64,000 nucleotides of DNA from Roseofilum acuticapitatum BLCC-M154 (GCF_030068475.1 NZ_JAQOSP010000091.1:47810-111809), one strand, 5' to 3'; positions 33,746-42,395 are shown, numbered from the stretch's first letter. Translations and numbers: made by a program. The notes: generated from the sequence alone by a model not told the origin.

Positions 33746-34243
33746 ATGCCAGAACTGTCAGGTGCGGGGGGCTTTTGGCGGGCAATTGATGAAAAACCCG
33801 ATCCCAATGTTGTTCGGCAGCAAGATAATTTTTCTTGTGGGCCAGCTTGTGGGGAAATGCTTTTGAAAGACCGGGGGATTGATCAAATTTATCAATCAGC
33901 GATCGCCCAAGAAACCGGAACTCCAGTAGATGTTCGGGTTTTGGCACAAGCTCTTAATTTGCTGGATGTCAGTAAAACTGGAGAATGGCGAGGCGGAAAT
34001 TTCGTGTCAGATTTAGCGTCGATCTCTACGATTTTTGAGAGATTAATCGCTAAAGGGTCTTGGGCCGCAGAAATGAAAGAATTTAGAAATCCCATTGCTC
34101 ATTTAGTGGTCGTTGATGGCATTGACTCATCGGGAAAAGTGTTGATTCGAGATCCTTGGGACGGAACAAGATACAAAATGAAAGCAGAAGACTTTTTTAA
34201 TTATTGGAATACAAGAGGAGTTTATCAGGAAACTAATCTATGA
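33746..34243 (+). CDS. C39-like cysteine peptidase-fold protein
   Basis: A 165-residue protein with the papain-like C39 layout: DNFSCGPACGEMLL supplies the candidate nucleophile Cys in the first third, and PIAHLVVVDGIDSSGKVLI followed by RDPWDG supplies the His and the Asp/Asn region. No leader, ABC transporter or bacteriocin gene adjoins, so bacteriocin export is unlikely. It overlaps the next gene (ATGA), which suggests a coupled protease/partner pair such as toxin and immunity. That role is inference. Confidence 0.7.
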   Translation: MPELSGAGGFWRAIDEKPDPNVVRQQDNFSCGPACGEMLLKDRGIDQIYQSAIAQETGTPVDVRVLAQALNLLDVSKTGEWRGGNFVSDLASISTIFERLIAKGSWAAEMKEFRNPIAHLVVVDGIDSSGKVLIRDPWDGTRYKMKAEDFFNYWNTRGVYQETNL

Positions 34244-34566
34244 ATACTAAGGTACTTTCAATCCAGTCGATCCAAGGCACTCAAGATTTTCGAGTGTTGA
34301 TGTCTGTGGGGAATGACCAGCAGGAGTTTAGTTTTACTGTGGAAACCTCGACTCAAGAACCATTTGTGGTGGTGGGAGGCGATCGCAGATTTGGTCAATT
34401 CTTTCGATTTAATCAACCGATCGCTGCCTTGGTAGGACAATTGGTTGCAGATGTCTATTACAAAAAAGCTGTAGATTTCCCTGTGGAGGTGGGATACTTT
34501 TTCACCCCAGAAGAAGCGATCGCCCAGCAACAACAATTTTACCAAGCCAAAACTGCAATTTACTGA
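34240..34566 (+). CDS. Hypothetical protein coupled to the C39-like gene
   Basis: A 108-residue soluble, mostly beta-strand protein (VLSIQSIQGTQDFRVLMSVG) with a helical C-terminus (FTPEEAIAQQQQFYQAK). No family recognised. The four-base overlap with the peptidase-like gene implies joint synthesis, as for an immunity or inhibitor protein. It could also be a substrate-binding partner. Confidence 0.6.
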   Translation: MNTKVLSIQSIQGTQDFRVLMSVGNDQQEFSFTVETSTQEPFVVVGGDRRFGQFFRFNQPIAALVGQLVADVYYKKAVDFPVEVGYFFTPEEAIAQQQQFYQAKTAIY

Positions 34567-34641
34567 GGCACTTGTGAACCTGTCCTAATTTTGCAGATTG
34601 TAGTTGAGAAAAACAACGATTGTGTTCAGAGTGTTGAGTGA

Positions 34642-34704
34642 GAGAAGCTGCAATATAATCAAGAACTAGAAGACTATTTAGGTAGAAGATTTCATTGGGA
34701 TTAG
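34642..34704 (+). pseudogene. 3' remnant of a sulfotransferase gene
   Basis: Twenty codons (EKLQYNQELEDYLGRRFHWD) ending in TAG, preceded by an in-frame stop. They match the C-terminal end of the island's intact TPR-sulfotransferase (NQRLEAYLGMKFNWDE). Same strand as the 5' half at 28176. The rest of 34567-34741 is a GTAGGGTGGGC-type repeat and unassigned DNA. Confidence 0.5.
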
Positions 34705-34741
34705 GTAGGGTGGGCAATGTCTACCTTACCACTCTATATGT

Positions 34742-35155
34742 TTACTGTTCCAAAAACTCTCTAGGAGTAATAATCAGATTTTGATACTCAATTTGAGATT
34801 TTAAGGAGAGTAAATCGCGATCGCCCGTAATCAGAAATACAGCATTAGCATCAATTGCCAACTCTAAAAATTTATTATCATCAACATCTCGACAAATTTC
34901 AACTTGAGATTCCACTTTGACAAATTGACTATAATGTTTAATCACACTCAAGAAATCTTCTCGTTCTTCATCCGCAATATATTTATCGAACTTACGCTTG
35001 TAAATTCGAGTCACTAATTCCTGATACGTCTCATCACTTTGAGCAATTTTAAACTGGTGATAAATTCGATTCAAAGCTTTTCGTGCAGTTCCTTCAGGAC
35101 TCAAAACCGCACTGATTAAAACATTGGTGTCAATCACAATCAGTTTAGGACTCAT
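34742..35155 (-). CDS. PIN-domain toxin (COG1569 type)
   Basis: About 137 residues from the ATG at 35155 (MSPKLIVIDTNVLISAVL). PIN acidic residues are evident in VIDTNV, in the ICRDVDDNKFLELAI segment, and in ITGDRDLL. Putative ribonuclease of a toxin-antitoxin pair. It overlaps its antitoxin gene by 11 bases. Intact in length, so probably functional. Confidence 0.82.
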   Translation of the reverse strand: MSPKLIVIDTNVLISAVLSPEGTARKALNRIYHQFKIAQSDETYQELVTRIYKRKFDKYIADEEREDFLSVIKHYSQFVKVESQVEICRDVDDNKFLELAIDANAVFLITGDRDLLSLKSQIEYQNLIITPREFLEQ

Positions 35156-35369
35156 CCGCAAGTAATTCCTGTAGAATTTCTTCAGTTAATCCTCTTTGTT
35201 GAGCATTTTTGCCAATGCCGTCAAAAACAGTTAGCAAATCTTTCTCTTTGAAGTTTATTCGTTTCTCAATTTCTTGTTTGAGCTGGATTTGCTCGTCTTG
35301 AGGAAGTTGTTGAACCAGAATTAAGATTTGTTCAAATGTTAAAGGGAGTTGATAGGTGTTGGAGGTCAT
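35145..35369 (-). CDS. Antitoxin partner of PIN toxin
   Basis: A 74-residue protein from the ATG at 35369 (MTSNTYQLPLTFEQILILVQ). The helix LTFEQILILVQQLPQDEQIQL is typical of short antitoxins preceding COG1569 toxins in cyanobacteria; the C-terminal half (LTEEILQELLADES) is the likely toxin-binding helix. No DNA-binding fold is certain. Confidence 0.72.
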   Translation of the reverse strand: MTSNTYQLPLTFEQILILVQQLPQDEQIQLKQEIEKRINFKEKDLLTVFDGIGKNAQQRGLTEEILQELLADES

Positions 35370-35523
35370 TGCTATCTCTTGGTCAAATAGATGAAAAATG
35401 CTGCTGCCAGGCATCCACACAGGGGGATATTGAAACCCGATCGCCGATTTGGGTTATGTTGGAGTTAAGTCTGGGTAGGCATGGCCAAGCCACTACCATG
35501 ATAACTGATGTAGGATCGCTGGT

Positions 35524-36117
35524 ATGGATAAACTCGAACAAAATGATGATTCTTCTACAACCCAACCCCAGGTACTCTCTCCCCAGTCTCAAGGTTGGAT
35601 GCTGACGGCACAGCAATTGTATGATGAACTCAAGCAAACTCAAGCTCAATTGCAACAGTCTCAGGAACAATTACAGCAAACTCAAGCTGAAGGGGAGACG
35701 ATGAAGTTACAAGGGTTGGAAGCTAAAGCTCAATGGGAACACTCGCGCACTCAACTCGAAGCTCAATTAGCTCAATCTGAGGCTCAGAGACAAGAGATGA
35801 ACGAGCAGTTAGAAAGAGTCAAGGATGAACTGCACCAGTGCCAGGAAAACTCTCAGATCAAAACGGTGGCTTTACAACAGTATGAGGAGCAATTAAAAGC
35901 AACAAAAGCGCAGTTGCAAACACTGAAGTCTGACTACAGTCAAACTCAAATAAAATTGGAATTGCTTGAACAGAAATTAAAGGAAGTTCAAACCCAATGG
36001 GCTGCGTCAGAAAATCAGTTGCAAGAGAAAATTACAGAACTCAATGGCATGATATCTCAACAACAACAAGCACGGCTGACTGAGATCGTTAAAGAGCGTT
36101 ATGGTGCTTTGCGGTAG
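35524..36117 (+). CDS. Coiled-coil protein
   Basis: A 197-residue protein that is almost wholly coiled coil, rich in Gln, Glu and Lys (TAQQLYDELKQTQAQLQQSQ, then heptads to the end). No signal peptide or membrane helix. A similar pattern (SQxWMxTA...EL...QAQ) recurs in the tail after the family-2 glycosyltransferase at 40783-40956, suggesting shared origin. It sits immediately before the glycosyltransferase genes and might scaffold them or count chain length; that is inference. Confidence 0.7.
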   Translation: MDKLEQNDDSSTTQPQVLSPQSQGWMLTAQQLYDELKQTQAQLQQSQEQLQQTQAEGETMKLQGLEAKAQWEHSRTQLEAQLAQSEAQRQEMNEQLERVKDELHQCQENSQIKTVALQQYEEQLKATKAQLQTLKSDYSQTQIKLELLEQKLKEVQTQWAASENQLQEKITELNGMISQQQQARLTEIVKERYGALR

Positions 36118-36217
36118 GATGGGGAGATGGGGAGATGGGGGGATGGGGTGAAAAATGGCTTACCCATTACCCATTACCTATTACCTATTACCCATTACCC
36201 ATTACCAATGACCGTGC
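36118..36217. repeat. Composite minisatellite: GGGGAGAT units then TTACCCATTACC units
   Basis: Same order of parts as 628-703, ending in a GTGCAAAGCGC sequence just before the glycosyltransferase start. The longer in-frame start at 36135 would encode this repeat and is therefore rejected. Confidence 0.8.
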
Positions 36218-36227
36218 AAAGCGCTAT

Positions 36228-38480
36228 ATGAATCAACTCTCTGTTAATTCTTTTGAGATCAAATTTCAGCCCTGGTGTCGAGAGCAATTCTCTCTTCATC
36301 AGGAACCGGTTGTGATTCTCGTTACTCCTGAATATGAAGGAATTTTTAAGAATGGGGGCATTGGAACCTATTACCGGACATTGAGTGAAAAGCTGGCTAC
36401 GATGGGTGAAAAGGTTCATCTCATTCTGTTGCTGTGTCAAAGTAAAACCCGGTTTCAAGGAAAATCTACGGTTCCTTATGTTGATCGTATTTTTTCAGTT
36501 CATGAAGTAGAAGAGTGTTTAGAGCTTTTGCCGGTTCATGTTGGCATTTTAGCCCAGTTTCAACCTTGGCAGTGGGTGGAGTCAGAAAGCTACAAAATTC
36601 TGTTTTTTGTGCAAGCTTTGGCTGCTTCTTGTCCAGAGGTACTGCTATACATCGAGTTTCCCGACTTATGTGGCTTAGGATATCGCACCATTCAAGCCAA
36701 ACGAGCGGGTCTCTTGGGGCAACAGTGTATCACTGCTGTGACCTTGCATAGCGGTCAAGAGTGGTTGAATGAAGCTCACGAAAACTATATTCTGGGCGAT
36801 CGCTGGAATTGGTTTAGAACAGTTTATACCTACGAGCAATATAGCTTTGAGAATGCGGATCGGGCTTTTTTTCTCTCGTTTTTTATGGCTGAAAAGGTGA
36901 GTAGCTATGGCTGGAAAACGGCTCACGCGCTCCATTTACCCTATTGCTTTTCCTTGGTTCCCCCCCTCAACCCCCATCGCCCCCTATTGAAAAAACTGGG
37001 ACTGAATCTTAAGCGAGAACACATTCCCCTGATCTTTTTTGGCCGGTTAGAGAAACGCAAGGGACTGCTGACGTTTGTGGAAGCTATTAAAATCTTAGAG
37101 CCATCCCTGCGATCGTCAATTCATATTCTCTTCTTAGGAAAAATTGTCCCCCTTGAGGCTCAATCTTCACACTCCCTAGATAGTCAACAGTATATTGAAC
37201 AACACCTTGGAGACCACTGGGATTATACACTCCTCTCTGATTTATTTAGCCAGGAGGCGATCGCCCTCGTTCAAGAACTTGCCCCTGCTATTGTCTGTTT
37301 AACCAGTCCTCAAGAAAACTTTCCCAACAGTGCCTTAGAAATGGGACAACTTCCGGTAAGTCTAATCGTATCAGATACAGGAGGATTTCGAGAACCCTTG
37401 AATTTAATCGATCGCTCTGATGGTATCCGATGGTTTAATCCTGGCAATTCTTCATCCCTCGCTTCACAAATAACCCATGCTATTGCTGCCTATCCTGAAA
37501 GGCCTTCTCCCCCATCCCAGAAATTTTTAGCTGACATCAATCAGTCTTTATTCAACCACAAACTAGAGTATATCAAACAGGCCCGATTTCCACCTAATCA
37601 GCGTTCTCCTCGCTCCGACGCTTTCTTATTGGGAATGACATCTGCTCAAGAGCAAATTTTTCTGCGAGAGTATGGAGAACATCAATATTCAGGTCAAGGG
37701 GAAATGGTTGATGTAGGCTGTTGGCTCGGCTCGGCCACCATTTCTCTTGCTCAAGGATTAGAAAAAAATCGTCAGGTAGCCCTCAAATTCAACCGGATTC
37801 ACGCTTACGATCTCTTTGTTTGGCATCCCTATATGGAAGCCTCAGTAAAAGAAACAGAGATCGAAGGCAAATATCAGCAGGAAGATAATTTTATGGATGA
37901 GTTTATGCACAGAATCGATCCCTGGAATTCCTTAATCGCTGTTTATCCGGGAGACGTGATGAAGATCGGTTGGCAGCCACAGAAACCCATTGAATATTTA
38001 TTTGTGGATGCGATGAAAAGCTGGGGACTCACCAAAAGTATTGTTCGCGATTTTTATCCCCACTTGATTCCCCATAAATCCCTAGTTCACTATAATGATT
38101 TTGCTCACTACTATGAATCCTGGATTCATGTCTTGATTTACAAACTGAGACCCTATTTCAACCATTATAAGAATCTTTATCAAGCTGCCGTCTTTGAATA
38201 TGTTAACCCTTTACCCCAGGCTTCAGCGATGTGGGATTTCGATCCTCCATTCCACATTTTTTCCGATGAAGAGATCCATCAAGCCTTTGAATATTCCATG
38301 GAAATCGTTCATAAACCCTTACGTGCTAATATTGCTGCGGCTAAAGTGATGGCGTTTATTCATTTAGGCAATTATGAAAAAGCACAACAAGAATTGGAGC
38401 AAGCGAGAAAAACCTTTGGCGAGGTGCTTGATATTCCCACAGTAGCTCAACTCTTGCAGCGCAAGCGCAGTAATGGGTAA
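36228..38480 (+). CDS. Family 4 glycosyltransferase fused to a SAM-methyltransferase-like domain
   Basis: A 750-residue protein from the ATG at 36228 (MNQLSVNSFEIKFQPW). Residues ~20-460 form a GT-B glycosyltransferase: NGGIGTYYRTLSEKLA (donor-site loop), IFFGRLEKRKGLLTFVEAI, and ENFPNSALEMGQLP (the EX7E-type motif). Residues ~475-700 resemble a class I methyltransferase or TylF-like domain (GEMVDVGCWLGSATISLAQG, YLFVDAMKSWG), and the end looks TPR-like. The N-terminal 450 residues are paralogous to the next gene. Likely role: transfer of a sugar to a lipid or polysaccharide together with methylation; substrate unknown. Confidence 0.8.
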   Translation: MNQLSVNSFEIKFQPWCREQFSLHQEPVVILVTPEYEGIFKNGGIGTYYRTLSEKLATMGEKVHLILLLCQSKTRFQGKSTVPYVDRIFSVHEVEECLELLPVHVGILAQFQPWQWVESESYKILFFVQALAASCPEVLLYIEFPDLCGLGYRTIQAKRAGLLGQQCITAVTLHSGQEWLNEAHENYILGDRWNWFRTVYTYEQYSFENADRAFFLSFFMAEKVSSYGWKTAHALHLPYCFSLVPPLNPHRPLLKKLGLNLKREHIPLIFFGRLEKRKGLLTFVEAIKILEPSLRSSIHILFLGKIVPLEAQSSHSLDSQQYIEQHLGDHWDYTLLSDLFSQEAIALVQELAPAIVCLTSPQENFPNSALEMGQLPVSLIVSDTGGFREPLNLIDRSDGIRWFNPGNSSSLASQITHAIAAYPERPSPPSQKFLADINQSLFNHKLEYIKQARFPPNQRSPRSDAFLLGMTSAQEQIFLREYGEHQYSGQGEMVDVGCWLGSATISLAQGLEKNRQVALKFNRIHAYDLFVWHPYMEASVKETEIEGKYQQEDNFMDEFMHRIDPWNSLIAVYPGDVMKIGWQPQKPIEYLFVDAMKSWGLTKSIVRDFYPHLIPHKSLVHYNDFAHYYESWIHVLIYKLRPYFNHYKNLYQAAVFEYVNPLPQASAMWDFDPPFHIFSDEEIHQAFEYSMEIVHKPLRANIAAAKVMAFIHLGNYEKAQQELEQARKTFGEVLDIPTVAQLLQRKRSNG

Positions 38481-38536
38481 TGGGTAAACCGTTGTTTCAC
38501 ACTATATATAGCAAACCTAAATGAGTTATGTAATGG

Positions 38537-38640
38537 CTGCCCCTCATCCCCCAGCCCCTTCTCCCGCAGGCGTTGCCCTGAGCCTAGCCGAAGGGAGAAG
38601 GGGAAAGTCCCTCTCCCGTGGGAGAGGGATTAGGGAGAGG
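38537..38640. repeat. CCCTCTCCC-type dispersed repeat
   Basis: CCAGCCCCTTCTCCCGCAGG... and CCCTCTCCCGTGGGAGAGGG form nested hairpins. An inverted relative lies at 46959-47056 and a fragment at 45560. The 204 bp between the two glycosyltransferase genes holds nothing else. Confidence 0.75.
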
Positions 38641-38684
38641 GCATTAATTCAAATAAGAAAAAGCTAATTCATCGATTCACGATC

Positions 38685-40160
38685 ATGCCATCAGACACTT
38701 TTATCCAATCTTTGATCTCTCCTCAGAGATCTCAACTCTCTTTTCATCCTCAATTTCTAGAACAATTGAACCCTAAGAGTGAAAAAATTGCTATCTTAGC
38801 TACCAACGAATTTGAAGGCTTCTCTAAAAATGGGGGGATTGGCACATACTACACGGCTTTGAGTGAAAAACTCGCCGGGGAAAATTGGTTGATTATTTTA
38901 TTATTATGCCAGAGCGAAGAACCATTTCAAGGAGTCTCTAAAACCCCCAATGTCGATCGCGTATTTTCTGCGGGTGAAGTGGCAACGGTACTGCAACTGC
39001 AACCCATTCACGAAGCCATTTTAGCCCACACCCAGGAAAATGGAGTCAGTCAAAGCTTTGATGCGGACAGTTTTTGTTGTTTATTCTTCACTCAAGCGAT
39101 CGCCACTGCCTTTCCCCAAGCTGTGATTTATGTTGAATTTCCAGTCATTTGGGGATTTGGTTATCGTACCCTTCAAGCCAAACGAGCGGGTTTACTAGGC
39201 AATCATTGTTTACTGGGAGTAACCGATCATGGCGGTTTTGAATGGTTACGAGAAACCAACAGTCGCTATAAGATTGATTATCCCCAGTGGTTTTGGCAAG
39301 CCTATCACTATGAACAATATTCCTATGAACAGGCGGATCTGACTTGTTTTCCCTCTTACTTTCTCAAATCTAAGGTGGAAGGTTATGGTTGGAAAACGGC
39401 TCATGCAGTTCATTTACCCTATTTTATTCCCCTTCTTGATTTATCCCCTCAACCCCTGGCTCAACCAGACAATGACAAGATCTCCGTTATCTTTTTTGGT
39501 CGTTTAGAGGAGAGAAAAGGACTCTGTAGTTTTGTAGAAGCCTTGCAGTTACTAGAGTCAGATTGGGCTAAAAAGATAGAGATTTTATTCTTGGGTCGAA
39601 TCATTTCTTTAGAATCAACGGCTCTGAAAGGATTGGATAGTCAAGCCTATATCGATCGCCAATTACAAGGAAAATTTTCTTATCAAATTTTACCAGATTT
39701 ATTTAGTCAGGAAGCCTTGGAATTAGTCAATCATCTGCCCCACCCTATTGTTTGTCTGTGTAGTCTTCAAGAAAACTTTCCCAATGCTGCCTTGGAAATG
39801 GGACAATTGCCGGTGTCTCTGGTGGTGTCGAATACGGGAGGGTTTCAAGAAACCTTAGATCTGATTGCCAGAACAGAAGGTTTGCGCTGGTTTGAGCCAG
39901 GAGATGCCTATTCCTTAGCCGGTAGACTTCGGGAGTCCATGTTAGCCTATCCTGAAACTCCTGCTGCTCCCGATCGCTCCCTTCTAGAACAAACCAATAA
40001 AAAACTCCTGAATCAAAGACTCGAACTTATGAGTGAAGCATTCCTACAGTCGGCTCCTAACCCCCCTGAAAACACCTCGCATTACTATCGGTGTCATCGG
40101 CAATTCCGATCGCCAACTTCTTGCAGAGTGTCTAGAGAGTTTAGCCGCACAAACCTATGA
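38685..40160 (+). CDS. Family 4 glycosyltransferase, probable frameshift near the 3' end
   Basis: A 491-codon frame, close paralogue of the preceding protein's first domain: NGGIGTYYTALSEKLAG, IQAKR-like TLQAKRAGLLG, IFFGRLEERKGLCSFVEAL, ENFPNAALEMGQLPVSLVV. Good homology ends near residue 455 (LLNQRLELMSEAF); the last ~35 codons read DNA that encodes the next glycosyltransferase in another frame. The two frames overlap by 128 bp, far more than neighbouring genes do, so a +1 slip in a once-fused GT4-GT2 gene is likely. Confidence 0.75.
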   Translation: MPSDTFIQSLISPQRSQLSFHPQFLEQLNPKSEKIAILATNEFEGFSKNGGIGTYYTALSEKLAGENWLIILLLCQSEEPFQGVSKTPNVDRVFSAGEVATVLQLQPIHEAILAHTQENGVSQSFDADSFCCLFFTQAIATAFPQAVIYVEFPVIWGFGYRTLQAKRAGLLGNHCLLGVTDHGGFEWLRETNSRYKIDYPQWFWQAYHYEQYSYEQADLTCFPSYFLKSKVEGYGWKTAHAVHLPYFIPLLDLSPQPLAQPDNDKISVIFFGRLEERKGLCSFVEALQLLESDWAKKIEILFLGRIISLESTALKGLDSQAYIDRQLQGKFSYQILPDLFSQEALELVNHLPHPIVCLCSLQENFPNAALEMGQLPVSLVVSNTGGFQETLDLIARTEGLRWFEPGDAYSLAGRLRESMLAYPETPAAPDRSLLEQTNKKLLNQRLELMSEAFLQSAPNPPENTSHYYRCHRQFRSPTSCRVSREFSRTNL

Positions 40161-40782
40161 CAATCTAGAAATTCTGATTGCAGATTCTGGTGTAATGGAT
40201 GAAAGGTTCCCTGAAGAACAGTTTCCTCATGCTCGCAGAGTTGAACTTGAGGTGAATCAAACATTGGGCTATGGTTATAATCATTTAGTTAAGCTGGCAA
40301 CGGGAGAGTATTTCTTACCGTTTAGTAGCGATCGCCTGGCTTTTCCGGATATGGTTGAACGCTGGGTGAGCATTATCGCCCAATCTGATGCAGCCATTGT
40401 CATGTCTCCAGAGATGAAACTAGACCCGGATCTAGAAGTATCGAATGGTCATGATGGCTCCTTGCTCAAACTCTTAGACTTGAATCAAAATCAAGATTTG
40501 TGTGCCTTGTTTTCCCTAGAGTTCTTGCAAGAATTCCCTTACTGTGAAGTGCGAAATATACAAGCCTTAAACTGGCAGCTTTTAGCGGCGGAGATCGCCA
40601 CCGATCGCACCATTGCCTACTATCCCTATCCCCTCTACCTGAGTGGTTCAGATGCAGAAGGGAGAATTGCACCAGAAAACCTACCCAAGGAACGGTATTA
40701 TCTCCGCCAATATTTATCACAAATTGAACCCGAAAAATGGACTCGACGACAGCTTAATCTTCTGCTCACCGGAGTTGAATAA
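40033..40782 (+). CDS. Family 2 glycosyltransferase
   Basis: A 249-codon frame with a GT-A core beginning TPRITIGVIGNSDRQLLAEC, then ESLAAQTYDNLEILIADSG (nucleotide-binding region), and LATGEYFLPFSSD in the DxD position, the latter atypical. The start is uncertain because the first ~15 codons lie inside the overlap with the GT4 frame. The TAA at 40780 is followed in frame by 57 more sense codons of coiled coil. Probably one domain of a larger broken GT4-GT2-coiled-coil protein. Confidence 0.7.
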   Translation: MKHSYSRLLTPLKTPRITIGVIGNSDRQLLAECLESLAAQTYDNLEILIADSGVMDERFPEEQFPHARRVELEVNQTLGYGYNHLVKLATGEYFLPFSSDRLAFPDMVERWVSIIAQSDAAIVMSPEMKLDPDLEVSNGHDGSLLKLLDLNQNQDLCALFSLEFLQEFPYCEVRNIQALNWQLLAAEIATDRTIAYYPYPLYLSGSDAEGRIAPENLPKERYYLRQYLSQIEPEKWTRRQLNLLLTGVE

Positions 40783-40956
40783 CTCTCACAATTACAGTCC
40801 AGTCAATCCAGTCAACTTTGGCAACTTCATCAAGAGAAAACCCGCTATCAAGCTTTAGCCTCCCAGTCCCAAGCTTGGATGCAAACCGCCATCGAAACCC
40901 AAAAGGAATTGGAGGCACTCCAGGCGCAAATTCAGAATAATCAAGCCATGCGCTAG
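40783..40956 (+). pseudogene. In-frame coiled-coil tail beyond the GT2 stop
   Basis: Directly after the TAA at 40780-40782 the same frame continues LSQLQSSQSSQLWQLHQEK to QAQIQNNQAMR and a TAG at 40954. The composition is that of the coiled-coil protein at 35524. A single nonsense change separates it from the glycosyltransferase. Confidence 0.65.
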
Positions 40957-41023
40957 AATTGCAAGGTAGGTGGGCATTTCCCACCCTACTGGAATTGATG
41001 CAAAAGGTTAAGGTGCAATCCCT

Positions 41024-41884
41024 ATGGAATTTATTAACCCCAAAACCGACTATGCTTTCAAGAAAATCTTTGGCTCAACTCAAAGCAAGAATATTTTAAT
41101 CAGCTTTCTAAATGGTTTAGTCTATGAAGGGAATTCTACCATCAAAGATCTAGAAATCATTAATCCCAACTTACCGCCTCAACTGGAAGGGTTGAAAGAT
41201 ACCTATCTGGATGTCAGAGCGACTCTCAGTGATGGTACACTGGTGATTATTGAAATGCAGGTCTTAAATGTTGAGTCTTTTGGCAAGCGAGTCTTATTTA
41301 ATGCGGCAAAATCTTATGCCTTTCAACTGCAAAAAGGGCAAGGCTATCGAATGCTCAAACCCGTGATTGCTTTGACAATTACGGATTTTGAGATGTTTCC
41401 TAAACGCACTCAACTCATTTCTCGCTTCGTTTATCGAGAGAAATCAGAAGGATGGAACTACCCTGACAATGACTTGGAGTTAGTCTTTGTGGAATTACCC
41501 AAGTTTAACAAAGACTTAAATCAGCTTGAAACTTTAACCGATAAATGGATTTACTTTATGAAATTTGCGCGATCGCTCACCTCTATTCCCGAATCCCTCA
41601 ATGAGATTCCAGAATTGCATCAAGCCTTTGAGATTGCCAATGAAGCGGGTTTAACACCAGAGGAACTAGAAGCGCTAGAGCGTCGGGAAATGTTTATTTA
41701 CGATCAACAGGGGGCGATCGCTTTGGGGATTCAACAAGGCATTGAACAAGGCATTGAACAAGGCATTGAACAGGAAAAACGTGACCTTGCTCGAAAATTA
41801 TTGAGTCAAATGAATGATGAGGAAATTGCACAATTGACGGAATTAAGTTTGGAGGTTATTGCCGCTTTACGTGAGGAAATATAG
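41024..41884 (+). CDS. Rpn family PD-(D/E)XK nuclease / transposase-like protein
   Basis: A 286-residue protein of the Rpn/PDDEXK_2 family. The opening FINPKTDYAFKKIFG is diagnostic, and YLDVRATLSDGTLVIIEMQ supplies the D...ExQ catalytic core. Rpn proteins are DNA endonucleases that promote RecA-independent recombination. The C-terminus contains three tandem GIEQ units (GIQQGIEQGIEQ), a site where such genes often vary in length. Stand-alone gene, flanked by small repeats. Confidence 0.87.
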   Translation: MEFINPKTDYAFKKIFGSTQSKNILISFLNGLVYEGNSTIKDLEIINPNLPPQLEGLKDTYLDVRATLSDGTLVIIEMQVLNVESFGKRVLFNAAKSYAFQLQKGQGYRMLKPVIALTITDFEMFPKRTQLISRFVYREKSEGWNYPDNDLELVFVELPKFNKDLNQLETLTDKWIYFMKFARSLTSIPESLNEIPELHQAFEIANEAGLTPEELEALERREMFIYDQQGAIALGIQQGIEQGIEQGIEQEKRDLARKLLSQMNDEEIAQLTELSLEVIAALREEI

Positions 41885-41978
41885 CCAGTAAGAGTGTAGG
41901 TTGGGTTTCGTTCCTGAACCCAACCTACTTGCTAGTCCACTACTGTGCTGATATTCTATACAATATTTAATCGAAACT

Positions 41979-42395
41979 ATGCCACAATATGACCTGTATC
42001 ATCATGAAGTGAAAAATGCATTGACCAAAGATGGGTGGATAATTACTGATGATCCTTATACCCTAGAGTACAAAGGACTACGGCTATATGCAGACTTGGG
42101 GGCAGAAAAATTATTCGCCGCAGAGAAAGAAGAACAAAAAATTGTGATTGAAATTAAAGTCTTTAATAGTCTTTCACAAATCACAGAACTGCAAAAAGCC
42201 ATAGGACAGTACAATATGTATCAAAGTATTTTAAACCGTATTAGCCCAGAGCGCAAACTGTTTTTAGCTATTTCAGAGGAAGTATACAACGATTTTTTTC
42301 AAAGACCAGCGATTCAAGACATTCTCAGCGATCAAAATATTCACTTAATGGTTTTTAATCCCGATCAGGAGGTTATTCGTCAATGGCTCAACTAG
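41979..42395 (+). CDS. xisH: XisH-family protein
   Basis: A 138-residue XisH homologue of PD-(D/E)XK-like fold: HHEVKNALTKDGWIITDDP, the acidic/lysine core AAEKEEQKIVIEIKVF, and the C-terminal LMVFNPDQEVIRQW. In Anabaena XisH is needed with XisF and XisI for excision of the fdxN element; elsewhere, as here, the pair occurs without a recombinase, so the local role is unknown. It overlaps xisI by 13 bases. Confidence 0.88.
   Translation: MPQYDLYHHEVKNALTKDGWIITDDPYTLEYKGLRLYADLGAEKLFAAEKEEQKIVIEIKVFNSLSQITELQKAIGQYNMYQSILNRISPERKLFLAISEEVYNDFFQRPAIQDILSDQNIHLMVFNPDQEVIRQWLN

Noticed and set aside
33746..34243. Bacteriocin-processing ABC transporter
   Set aside because: Only a C39-like domain of 165 residues; no membrane or ATP-binding domain and no precursor peptide with a GG leader nearby.
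41024..41884. Insertion sequence transposase
   Set aside because: It is an Rpn-type PD-(D/E)XK nuclease with no terminal inverted repeats or target duplication around it.
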